NCBI GenBank assembly: GCA_009746045.1
Contig: RPFO01000164.1
Coordinates: 180,001 to 227,500, forward strand
Reading direction: 5' to 3'
DNA: 47,500 nt
Source: Mesostigma viride
Taxonomy: Eukaryota; Streptophyta; Mesostigmatophyceae; Mesostigmatales; Mesostigmataceae
Of this stretch, positions 19,415-28,352 are shown in pieces. A program made the translations under genes and the position numbers. The notes beneath the pieces were generated by a model that made no database searches, was not told the origin of the DNA, and worked only from the letters and a program-made list of their open reading frames with translations. Numbering within the stretch: position 1 is the first letter of the stretch; the number at the start of each line of letters is the position of its first letter.

Positions 19415-21089
19415 TGGAAAACCTTGAAGCAATTGGTGGCTTTCTTGGATGCTCGATGGCTTCACATGCTTGTGAGTCCATAAAACCCACTGTATACGTG
19501 CCCACCATCTCTAAGCTGAAAGCATCTGCCTTCAACAAGCATCTTAAGACATGCATGCACATGAGAACTGTCATGGTTTGTGGAGAGGGTGGCATATTGC
19601 GTGAGAGTGGAGAGAGGACAGTGGCCGGGCTAGGCCAGCTACCTGTGCTGCCACACGGCCGGGCGGCAAACACTGATGCACAAGCTGCCTTACACGCCAG
19701 CACCCAAGCTGCCTTCACACCCCTGAATGATGAGCAGAGGGCATCCTGGACGGCCGCATCCATGCAGTTCATGCAGTTCAGGCTGTGCGTGCTGGCCAAG
19801 GGCACGGGTAAATGAGCCAATGGCGGGCTATTATTACGCACGTTGCAACCAGCGCCAATGAAGCAACCCAAGCCTGCCCTCCTGACAGGTATGTGTGTTT
19901 TGTTTTCTCATGTGGTGTGCACAACCAGCAATCCTTTATTTCCCTATGATGCATGTTTGCGGAATTCTGGCAACCTGGCACATGGCCAAACTCCTCAATG
20001 TCAGGGGTGGGAGGGGTTGTTTGTCAAGTGGATAGACACACGCACATGCTCAACACCTCTTGCTCCAATGCCACTGCCACTCACCCAGAAACTCAGGCAC
20101 AACCACGCACGATCGCTAAGCTGCTAGCCAGAATCGCAGTCCTCACCAAAGTGAGGGATGGGGCACCAGCTAGTTTGACAGTCTGGCTGAGGACGTGCAG
20201 GAGTTGAATGACATATCTGAAGCAAGTAGTCACGGATGGCTTGGAGAAACATGGTGAAGCATGCATGGGCATGCATCTCATGTTGACAAGGGCCAGAGCA
20301 AGAGCATGAGCACGATGCATGTGCCTATGTAGAGGCCATTGGGCTTGCACTATCTGTTGAAGACAGCTGCGGTATTGTGGCCAAGCGGCTCACCGGGGAT
20401 GTGCAGTGGCTTCTTCATGCTAGGTATGATGGCGGCCAAGTGCAGTCCTTTGGTGGCATATTTCAAGCCGGCAACCTCGAGGTAGCAACTGAGCAGTGTA
20501 TGAGCTGTCTGGCTATGCACCACAGCGCTGGCTGAGGAGATCTAGTCCAACTTGGAAGCTGCGTTGCCAGCAACGTGGGCCCCTATAACAGAGACAGGGA
20601 CATGGGGGCATCCATGGTGATGCAGAGGACCATGTGTGGCAACCTTGGTCAGGCGGGCCGGTTGCCAAGGGATGTGCTGCTACCAAATCAAGGCGCACAA
20701 AACACATCGCAACCATGCCGACGGCCGAGATGCCTGGCATCAGATTAGATTATTACATTGCCAAGCTGAGTTTGCGGCTACCGTGCGTGCTGTGGGTTTG
20801 AACTGATCATGCTAGCCAACGTGACAGTTGGCAGTTCTTATGTCTAACAAGCCCCTACTTGAAAATTGCCTTAGCATGGCCGTATGCACATATATACAAC
20901 CATGTCTAGCCACTGTTCATGTTCATATATCTTTGTCTGTGTGTCACAAAAGTTGTGTTATATTATCTGTGCAAGGTCTGAACAGTTAGCAACACAGTTG
21001 GTGGGAGTTGGCCATACCGTTACTAAAGAACTTTGCATCCAAGGTTGAGTGATTAGCTGGAAACTCGCAGGTGTTGCATGGACCAGTGA
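19415..21089. other. Transposon interior without supported gene
   Basis: Several short frames (for example 19411-19815) but no motif, splice pattern or composition that makes one convincing. Probably degenerate element DNA. Confidence 0.35.
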
Positions 21090-21610
21090 ACCCAATGACA
21101 CTTGATGGACCTGAAGTTTTGTGCAATGTCTGAAATGACATGATGATTAACATGGGCGCTTGTTTTCAGCCTCACCTGAGCACATCTTGCATGGGAACTG
21201 CAAGAAATGTGGCGGAAATGCAAAAAACGCACATTTTTTCTCACATTTGCTAGCAAGCTGTCAATGAATGAAGTACAACAGACCTGGATTTTTGTGCAAT
21301 GTCTACTATGATGATATTTAATATGCTTGCAAGTTTCCAGCCCCAACTGAGCACATCTTGTATGAAAACTGTCATGAAATGTGTGAAAAAAACGCGAAAA
21401 ACGTGCATTTTTGCTAGCATTTGGTGGCATTTTGTTACCAAATACAGTACGATGGACCTGATTTTTTGTGCCATGTCTACATTTATGATGTGTAACGTGA
21501 TTGCAAATTTCCAGCCTCGACTGAACACATCTTCCATGGAAACTGCTATGAGATGTGGTGAAACGGTGCGTTTTTGCTAGCATTTGGTGGCAGTTTGTCA
21601 CCAAATGAGG
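21090..21610. repeat. Three degenerate tandem copies of a 180-bp repeat
   Basis: Each copy contains, in order, a GTGCAATGTCT/GTGCCATGTCT block, an (A/T)TGATG(A/T)T block, TTTCCAGCC or similar, GAGCACATCTT, GAAACTG..., an A-rich run with CGCAAAAA-type words, and TTTGCTAGCATTTGGTGGCA. Copies start at about 21110, 21290 and 21465. They lie directly upstream of the transposase-like frame, so they could be its promoter region or an internal array. Confidence 0.7.
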
Positions 21611-21907
21611 TCAGATGACCATGGGACATGGTGCACAGATGGTAGACATGAGCATAAGCCTACATGCAAACAGCCAGGTCAGGAGCTCTTTATTTGCATA
21701 TCAAATGGTATTTGTTTGTATTAAAATCTGGAAAGTTGCTAAAAATAGACATGCCAAAAATAGACCAACCGATGTCGAAAAATTCTGGAAAGTCAAATTC
21801 CTTTTACTGGTGTCATGGACATGCTGCCTACCAATATCTAGCATGTTTGGACTCAATTTGCTCCTTGTAGGGCTTATAAGGGCATTTTTTGGCACTTTCA
21901 TACCGTT

Positions 21908-23035
21908 GTGGGCTTGGGTAGCACTGCTGGACGGCGTGTTCGAGGATCCCGTTCAATATCTGCCAGGATTGGGGAGGCCAAAGCGCTTTGTGAGCTATGG
22001 ATTCGGCGTTGGTTACGCCCAGCAGTTGAGAAAGATCCTCGAGATGGCCGCAGCATTCTTGAGCAACCCTGCAAGAAGACTTTGTACTCGGAGTATGTTA
22101 GGGAGAGACAAGATTACAATGCACCTGTGGTTAGTATTTCGCTTTTCAGGACAATCTTCAAAGCAGTGGCGACAATCATGGAAGTCCATGTTGAGCGTTT
22201 TCGCACAAAGGTTATGGGTGAATGTTCCCGCTGTCGAAAGCTGAAGGATGCCATTTTGTTTTACCGGACCACTGACCGGGCCAGGTGGGAGGCCAGTAAG
22301 GAGAAGTTAGCTGATCACACTGATTTCTTTAATGGGGAGCGGATGGCTTATCTGCAGCGAAGGTTCGAAGGCGCCAAGCATTTTTTTGTTTCCATAGTCA
22401 TGGATGGTTTGGCAAAGATGAAGACAGCGGTTCCAACGAGGGGGAGCGCCTCGAAAGAGTGGCTTAGCAGCCGCCAGCTTCATATACCGTACCAGTTAGT
22501 CTGCTCTATTTTGCACGGGGTGAGGACGTATTTTTGGGTCATCATGCCATGGGTAGCTAATTCTGAGGTTTCTGGTAATTCAGGGCGCGTCACGGCAACA
22601 GTGCTCACGCATCAGTTGTTGGAAGTGGTTGTTGAGCGTCCATGGGAGAAGTCCACTGATCCTGAGATTCGTGAGTTTGGCCTTGCCCCTAACCTCGTCC
22701 TTCAAGTGGATGGGGGTGGGGACAACATGAACAACGAGTTGTTGGGGTTCCTAGCTGTTCTCATTGTCCGCCGCCTCTTTGCTCGCATCAGGGTGTGCCG
22801 GCTTCCACCGGGACACACACACAATGATGCTGACCAAAGGTTTGGTTGGTTCATCCGGTGGTACAACGGCATCAAGAACCGTGTGTCAGATCTTCCACCG
22901 GTGCTGATGCTGACGTTTCAAGACGTGCTGCAGGGGCTGAAGCGTGCCTTTGCACAGCAGTGTGCAAGGGTGCATAACAATCAGTGCATGGCTGGTTATC
23001 GCGAGGTCATGTTTTGCCTGGCATGGTCCCTCTAA
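21908..23035 (+). CDS. DUF7869-type transposase-like protein
   Basis: 375 codons. The start probably lies earlier or in another exon, since the homologous-looking text begins at the frame's first residues. Features in order: LYSEYVRERQDYNAPVVSIS and a short helix; C-S-R-C near residue 126 (GECSRCRKLKDA); IVMDGLAKMKTAVP; a strand-rich middle; LAPNLVLQVDGGGDNMNNE; and PPGHTHNDADQRFGWFIRW. MDG, the Asp in QVDGG-x-x-N and the GHTHNDxDxxF motif are typical of the DUF7869 family often found with algal and animal transposons, from memory of that family. The fold is RNase H-like by inference. It lies inside the inverted repeats, so it is the likely mobilising enzyme. The frame ends soon after the His motif, so the copy may be truncated. 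Confidence 0.65.
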   Translation: MGLGSTAGRRVRGSRSISARIGEAKALCELWIRRWLRPAVEKDPRDGRSILEQPCKKTLYSEYVRERQDYNAPVVSISLFRTIFKAVATIMEVHVERFRTKVMGECSRCRKLKDAILFYRTTDRARWEASKEKLADHTDFFNGERMAYLQRRFEGAKHFFVSIVMDGLAKMKTAVPTRGSASKEWLSSRQLHIPYQLVCSILHGVRTYFWVIMPWVANSEVSGNSGRVTATVLTHQLLEVVVERPWEKSTDPEIREFGLAPNLVLQVDGGGDNMNNELLGFLAVLIVRRLFARIRVCRLPPGHTHNDADQRFGWFIRWYNGIKNRVSDLPPVLMLTFQDVLQGLKRAFAQQCARVHNNQCMAGYREVMFCLAWSL

Positions 23036-23319
23036 TGATGACTCTATGTCATAAATGTCCCTCACTATAACGACTCAATGAGAATGTGTTATAATTTTTC
23101 ATTTTAAGTTAGACATGTATGATGTCAATGAGGCACCCATGAATATACTTAGTTGTCTCTTTTATACAGTCACATGATGTGTTCCCACGTACCATGCTGA
23201 AATAAATTATGTGCATGCTTAAATATTGTCAAGGCAAGCAGCAATTAATAAACGCTTAGCTGCAATTTGTGAATGCTTACATGTGTATAGTTAGACAACT
23301 ACAATGTCAATACAATTCT

Positions 23320-24115
23320 GCAAAGATGTGTCTTTACATGCAATATGAGGCGCCATGGTGGTGTCACGGTGTCACGGTGTCACGGTGTCACGGTGTCACG
23401 GTGTCACGGTGTCACGGTGTCACGGTGTCACGGAGTCACGGTGTCCAGGTCATCTAGGGCAACCTTGTCATTATCAAATATACATATAATCCCCATTACT
23501 TAATCACTAAATGTGCAAAGATGTGTGTTTACATGCAATATGAGGCGCCATGGTGGTGTCACGGTGTCACGGTGTCACGGTGTCACGGTGTCACGGTGTC
23601 ACGGTGTCACGGTGTCACGGTGTCACGTTGTCCAGGTCATCTAGGGCAACCTTGTCATCATCAAATAGACATATAATCCCCATTACTTAATCACTAAATG
23701 TGCAAAGATGTGTGTTTACATGCAATATGAGGCGCCATGGTGGTGTCACGGTGTCACGGTGTCACGGTGTCACGGTGTCACGGAGTCACGGTGTCCAGGT
23801 CATCTAGGGCAACCTTGTCATTATCAAATAGACATATAATCCCCATTACTTAATCACTAAATGTGCAAAGATGTGTGTTTACATGCAATATGAGGCGCCA
23901 TGGTGGTGTCACGGTGTCACGGTGTCACGGTGTCACGGTGTCACGGTGTCACGTTGTCCAGGTCATCTAGGGCAACCTTGTCATCATCAAATAGACATAT
24001 AATCCCCATTACTTAATCACTAAATGTGCAAAGATGTGTGTTTACATGCAATATGAGGCGCCATGGTGGTGTCACGGTGTCACGGTGTCACGGTGTCACG
24101 GTGTCACAGGTCCTA
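23320..24115. repeat. Right subterminal array: five higher-order repeats with (GGTGTCAC)n
   Basis: Five copies (starting near 23320, 23514, 23699, 23860 and 24021) of a unit made of GCAAAGATGTGTGTTTACAT, GCAATATGAGGCGCCATGG, then 5-10 copies of GGTGTCAC, then GTCCAGGTCATCTAGGGCAA and an AT-rich spacer with CATATAATCCCC. The number of 8-mers differs per copy, so the array changes length within each unit. The orientation is opposite to the left array. Confidence 0.9.
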
Positions 24116-24202
24116 TGAACTTCCGCTTCCTCAAAGACTTTAGTTGAGATGTTAGATGCATAGAAATGCAACTTTGAAAAATGAAGTACAAATGGCGTGC
24201 TC

Positions 24203-24228
24203 TAGTACAAATCCATATTAGGCTAGGG
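24203..24228 (-). repeat. Right 26-bp terminal inverted repeat
   Basis: Reverse complement of 16633-16658 over all 26 bases. Followed by TTTCTTTACTCG, where the retroelement leader begins. Confidence 0.85.
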
Positions 24229-24440
24229 TTTCTTTACTCGAAGAGACTACCCGGTAGTCTGCTTCCTTCTGTTCGAAGCCAAGACGTTGGCTTTAGTGTT
24301 TAGCAACCATCAGCAGTACAGGGAACGGCCTGGCTGACAGTTTGTAAAGGAAGTGTCTTGAGACAGATTTTAAGAAAATAGAACTAGCCAGAATTTGCTG
24401 GCTCTTGTCTTTTTCTGGCAGGCTAGTCGAGTCGTTATCC

Positions 24441-24531
24441 TTGACACCTGTTATAAAGCCTTTGGTTGTTGCTTCTTCTCAGCGAAACCTAGGCTTGTTG
24501 GTTCTTGTTTTGCCCATCGGTCAGCTGGTGC
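24441..24531 (+). promoter_or_regulatory. Putative retroelement promoter/leader
   Basis: ACACCTGTTATAAAGCC holds a TATA-type box at 24451, about 80 bases ahead of the first in-frame ATG (24532). The pyrimidine-rich GTTGCTTCTTCTCAG follows. It fits an LTR promoter and leader, but no primer binding site could be identified. Confidence 0.3.
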
Positions 24532-25551
24532 ATGCCACTGACGCGAGCGCAGACTCGAGCCATGGCAGATGCAAATAGAGCAGATGCCGACACGTCCGCT
24601 CCGGGGTCAAATGGCGGGATTCCTCCCGCCGTACCCGCAGTGGGTGAGAGTCGCGACCAAGAAGCGCCGCTGAGTATGGTGGCGCTGTTCGCGCAGATGC
24701 AAGCGCAGATGCAGCAACAGTCGCAACAGTTGCAGCAGCAATTGGCGCTGCAGATGCGGGAAGTGACCGACAGATTGGTGGCCGTAGAGGGTCGTCATCT
24801 GCAGTCCACACCATGGGACGGGCAGGCATCGATGCCGGGCCCCAGTGGTGTTGCCGCGGAGCCGAGGGAGCGGGACCAGCCGCCAACCTCAGGTAATGCG
24901 GCGGGAAGGGCTTCGATGGAACCGGGGGTTTTGGCTGGGTCGCTAACCCAACACGACTTGCTTGGTGAGGCGGATGGTCAGCCACGGGGCGAGTATACGC
25001 TGGCGCCCAGGCGCCTGCCTTTCGATCAAGCGCGAGACGGATTGCACGAGGAGAACGGGGCAGGGCTGGCGCGCGCGATGGACCCACACAGGGGTGCACC
25101 AGGACGCATGCTGCCAGGCGGGGCCTCAATTCCGTTTGGGCGAGGCGGTGGGGCGCTGACCGGCGGGTCGACTGCACGGTGGTCAAGTGTGCCAATCGGG
25201 CGCATTCCGCCCATGGAGGACATAACCACGCCGCTGGCTTTCCGAGTACGGGAGGCAGCACGACCAATCACGCTGGCGCAGGGACGCGCAGCTCAGCGAC
25301 CGCCGGAGGATGCCGATGGGGTGCAGTACCCGCAAAGGGTGCGCCTCATACCGGAAGGCGCGAAGATGCCCACCCTACCACGGGTGGACATGCGCGAGAA
25401 GTTCTCCACAACCGGCAATCTGGCCACGCTGGCGCAGGCCTACAACGCGTACAAGTCATGGATTGATCTGCAATACATGACTACGCAAGGCGCTGTAATG
25501 CATGAGTTTGTGATGAACAACATGCATTTTTTTTTCACGGCCTTACGCTGA
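24532..25551 (+). CDS. Retrotransposon Gag, N-terminal part
   Basis: ATG at 24532 (MPLTRAQTRAMADANRADAD). Residues 55-95 form a Gln/Met-rich coiled coil (MQAQMQQQSQQLQQQLALQM), followed by a disordered Pro/Gly/Arg region. The end (ATLAQAYNAYKSWIDLQYMT, ...VMNNMHFFF) runs into a T9 tract. There the frame stops at 25551, but the adjoining frame carries on with the rest of the capsid-like domain. This is structural protein of the element's particle; the homology is from layout rather than sequence. Confidence 0.6.
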   Translation: MPLTRAQTRAMADANRADADTSAPGSNGGIPPAVPAVGESRDQEAPLSMVALFAQMQAQMQQQSQQLQQQLALQMREVTDRLVAVEGRHLQSTPWDGQASMPGPSGVAAEPRERDQPPTSGNAAGRASMEPGVLAGSLTQHDLLGEADGQPRGEYTLAPRRLPFDQARDGLHEENGAGLARAMDPHRGAPGRMLPGGASIPFGRGGGALTGGSTARWSSVPIGRIPPMEDITTPLAFRVREAARPITLAQGRAAQRPPEDADGVQYPQRVRLIPEGAKMPTLPRVDMREKFSTTGNLATLAQAYNAYKSWIDLQYMTTQGAVMHEFVMNNMHFFFTALR

Positions 25552-26202
25552 GGCGAGTGGCTAGGCTGGTGGAGCAGTGGAGAGAGGTCTCGCTGTACAC
25601 GCGTCACACGGACGTGTGGTTCGGCTTCGACGGGCGTGGCCAGCCCGACTATGACAACATCATGTATGGTGTCGACCCTGCCGAGGAACTGTGGGGCCTC
25701 CTTCGCCAGGAATACCCGGTGGAGACCATCAAGGCAGAGCGTGAGTGGCGCAGTTTCAAGATAGCCGAGGGTGAAACCCCGGAGCAATCTTACGAGCGCC
25801 TCATGGAGTTCGCCGGCGAAGTGGAGGACTGGTCCGAAAAGCTGGCGTGTCAGAAATGGCTGCAAGCGCTAGGCTCCAAGGAGATGGAGCTGCCCACGCC
25901 GCCCAACGGCCAGCCGTGGCGATTGCGGTCACTGTGCATTGAGGTCAGGGCCATGATGCGACGACACGCGCAAGGCCGGATCTCGGTAAGCACGGTGGTG
26001 GCCGAGCTGCAGGCCAAGGTCGACGCGCTGACCAAGGCCAAGTCGGGTGAGTCGTCTGCCACAAGACAAGCGCGCCCGCAAGGCGGCCACGGTGCTAGCA
26101 GGAACCAAGGGGGGTCTCGCAACGCCTCATCGCATGATGCAACCCAGGGTAACGCCGCTGGCGGCAACAAAGACGCTGCCGCCCCGACGCGAGCTGGGGG
26201 GG
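25552..26202 (+). CDS. Retrotransposon Gag, capsid-like part (after a -1 shift)
   Basis: Open from the T tract in the -1 frame (HGLTLRRVARLVEQW). It contains YGVDPAEELWGLLRQEY, EREWRSFKIAEGETPEQSYE and CQKWLQALGSKEMELP. The pattern of an even helical domain with a Q-S-x-x-x-F/L-type helix is that of Ty3/Gypsy-type Gag capsid. The tail is basic and Gly/Asn-rich with Gly-Gly repeats. The frame must shift again by -1 at the G7 tract at 26196-26202 to reach the zinc knuckle. Confidence 0.6.
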
Positions 26203-28348
26203 CACGTCCTCACAGACGGGTACTAGGACGGATGCGCGCAAATCGGGCTGCTTCCTTTGCGACAAGGATGGGCACCTTAGTCGCGAGTGTCCAAGCCGCT
26301 GCACGAAGCCGCATGGGGCAGACACGAAGTGGCACCTGATGAACAAGTGTCCAGCCGCGGGCATCAAGACGGTCCACTTCGCCGAGATGGCGGGCAAGAC
26401 CGACTCGATGGAAGCCCAGGTGGCTGCCATCAAGCATGGTGAGGAGGCGACGGCGCCCCCCAACCAATTCGAGACGGTGTACCGGGAGGACCCATTCTGG
26501 GCGCCCATGCCGGGTGACGTCGAGATCAACGCTGCGGAGGCTACCAAAGGCAAGCAGGCACGCAGCCCGCTTTCTTTTCAGCAGGCACCCATGTTGCCTG
26601 CCGGGCAGTTGCCCGCGTCCTTTTCCATGCCGCTGGCTGGGGTGCAATCTGCTTTTGAGCATGCGAACCCTGCTGGGCTGGAGCAGCGTAGGCGATTGGC
26701 GCCTGTGTACCCAATGCCGTTCATTGTGGACGTACCCATGTTTTCAGCACGGCAGGTGGTCGACACCTTCGGGCAGAAGGGGGTTGAGTGGCTGGGGTCG
26801 GTTGTGTCCGAGATCCAGTTGTTCGCAGATGGGCATGATGTGCGCACCTTGCGCAATTCTGAGTCCGTCACCTACGGGCGCCAGCCGGTAGAAGCCGCAG
26901 TGCCCGTGGTGCAAGCGGGAGTGGTCAGCACAAGTAGCCAGCAGCGCACTAGTGCAGTCCCCCAGGTTCCCACGGTGGTTCCATACCCCAATGGTGAGCC
27001 GTCCATGGCGTTCCAAGCAGTTGGAGCCTGTGGAGATGTATGGAGCGACATGGTGACATGTCCGTTGGTTGGCGCAGTCAAGCTTGATAGCGGTGCTCAG
27101 CCGCTAGTCATCAGCACGGACTTGGCCACCATGCTGAACCTGACCTACGAGAACGGTGGCTTAGTGGAAAGCCCCGTGTCTGTGTCAGGTTGGCAGGGTC
27201 CGGCTAGTAAGCCGTACGCTATGACGGCGGTTAAAGTCAACGTGATTTTCAATCCGTTGCGCGCCTCTAGCATGACCACCGTGTCCGCGTATGCGCTGGT
27301 GGTCAACAAGTGTGGATATTCCGCACTACTCGGGGTGGATGTCCTTGCTCGCGCCATGGTTCAGGTGGACTATAGGGCGGAGGAGGCATCTTACATCCCT
27401 GATTGGGATGGGGCTGGCCTGAAGCGGGCCAGCGTGCCGGTCTCATGCTTCAGTTCTTCAGCCGGGGCTGCACGCCTCAACCCTTCCGCGGCTGCGGGCG
27501 TGGTGGAGGTCAGCATGGTGGAGGTACGGGCGGCGGGCTCATCGGCGTGGGACAAGCATCGGACGGTGCTGCCCCAGCCAACGGCGAGCATTGCCAAGAT
27601 GCGCACGCAGTGGTCGCTGGATGCTGTGACGTCCACGCGGCAGCTGGCTATGCGCAAGCGGGTAACTGAAGCCGTCATCACCATTCCTCAGATGGCCAGC
27701 CATGGCCTCACTTTGCTGCAACCGGGTGTCTCGGAGGCCCAAGGTAATTTTTCTGCTGCAATCTTACCGCAGGCCCCTGATTTTGCCAAGGGTGCGGTAG
27801 TGTTGGAACTGTTTGCGGGGATCGGAGGGGGCATTGCAGGCTTTTTGGCCGCAGGCGGCGTGTGCCGTAAACTCATCGCGGTAGAGCCATCGCACAAGGC
27901 GCGTCAGGTGTACTTCAGTCACTGTGGCGTGTTGTCGCGAGAGTATCCCGCGCAGTTTCCGCCATCAGCATGGCGTGACCCGTTTGGGGAATGTCCTCAA
28001 GATATCCGAGCCATCGGTGAGGTGCAGGTGCAGCAGTTGTTGCGCAGGCATCATGCCATTGACTTGGTAATTGCGGGTTGGGAGTGCCAGGGCCTGAGCC
28101 AGGCAGGGCAAGGGCGGGGGCTAGCCGATCCGCGTAGCGCGCTGTTCTGGGAACTGTTGCGTGTGGTGGGACTATTGCAGTCGCGTCAGCCCCATCCGCC
28201 TGCGTATCTGTTTGAGAACGTTGTGGCGGGTGACAGCCCACATCAGGCGGTGCGGGAGGACTGGGCTACAATCGTGGCACTCCTGGGGGAGCCCATCGTG
28301 TGTGACAACGCAGGGCTGGGTGGGCTCACGCATCGTTTGCGTGCCTAT
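26203..28348 (+). CDS. Zinc knuckle, aspartic protease and C5 DNA methyltransferase
   Basis: In this frame, just ahead of the first ATG (26339), lies the CCHC knuckle CFLCDKDGHLSREC (26249-26290). Numbering from that ATG, a retropepsin-like protease follows: KLDSGAQPLVIS with catalytic Asp 250, and SALLGVDVLAR near residue 330. Then comes the methyltransferase: motif I LELFAGIGGG (residue 490, binds S-adenosylmethionine), motif IV IAGWECQGLSQAGQG with the catalytic Cys at 583, LADPRSALFW, motif VI AYLFENV (Glu 626), and motif VIII LTHRLRAY. The usual Pro before the catalytic Cys is Glu here. The frame reads on to a stop at 28474, but homology leaves it at 28348, where four extra bases (TGCA) occur. 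It is an unusual fusion of retroelement polyprotein and DNA methyltransferase. Confidence 0.75.
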
Positions 28349-28352
28349 TGCA

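Larger units (their letters stand above)
16633..24228. mobile_element. DNA transposon, about 7.6 kb, with terminal inverted repeats and subterminal arrays
   Basis: The outer ends are perfect 26-bp inverted repeats (CCCTAGCCTAATATGGATTT plus GTACTA at 16633-16658; complement at 24203-24228). TTT flanks both sides and may be a 3-bp target duplication. Just inside each end are arrays of an 8-bp unit, GTGACACC on the left and GGTGTCAC on the right, so they too are inverted. A transposase-like gene lies at about 21908-23035. The rest (17.2-21.6 kb) holds degenerate DNA, a fold-back, internal repeats and one possible further gene. The layout is that of a cut-and-paste element with subterminal transposase-binding repeats. 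Confidence 0.75.

Noticed and set aside
23320-24115. CRISPR-like array of repeats and spacers
   Set aside because: The spacers are themselves near-identical and the repeats are tandem 8-mers. It is a subterminal transposon array in a eukaryotic genome, and no cas genes are present.
24521-25267. Minus-strand frame of 248 codons over the Gag region
   Set aside because: It is opposite the plus-strand Gag frame and has no recognisable motif.
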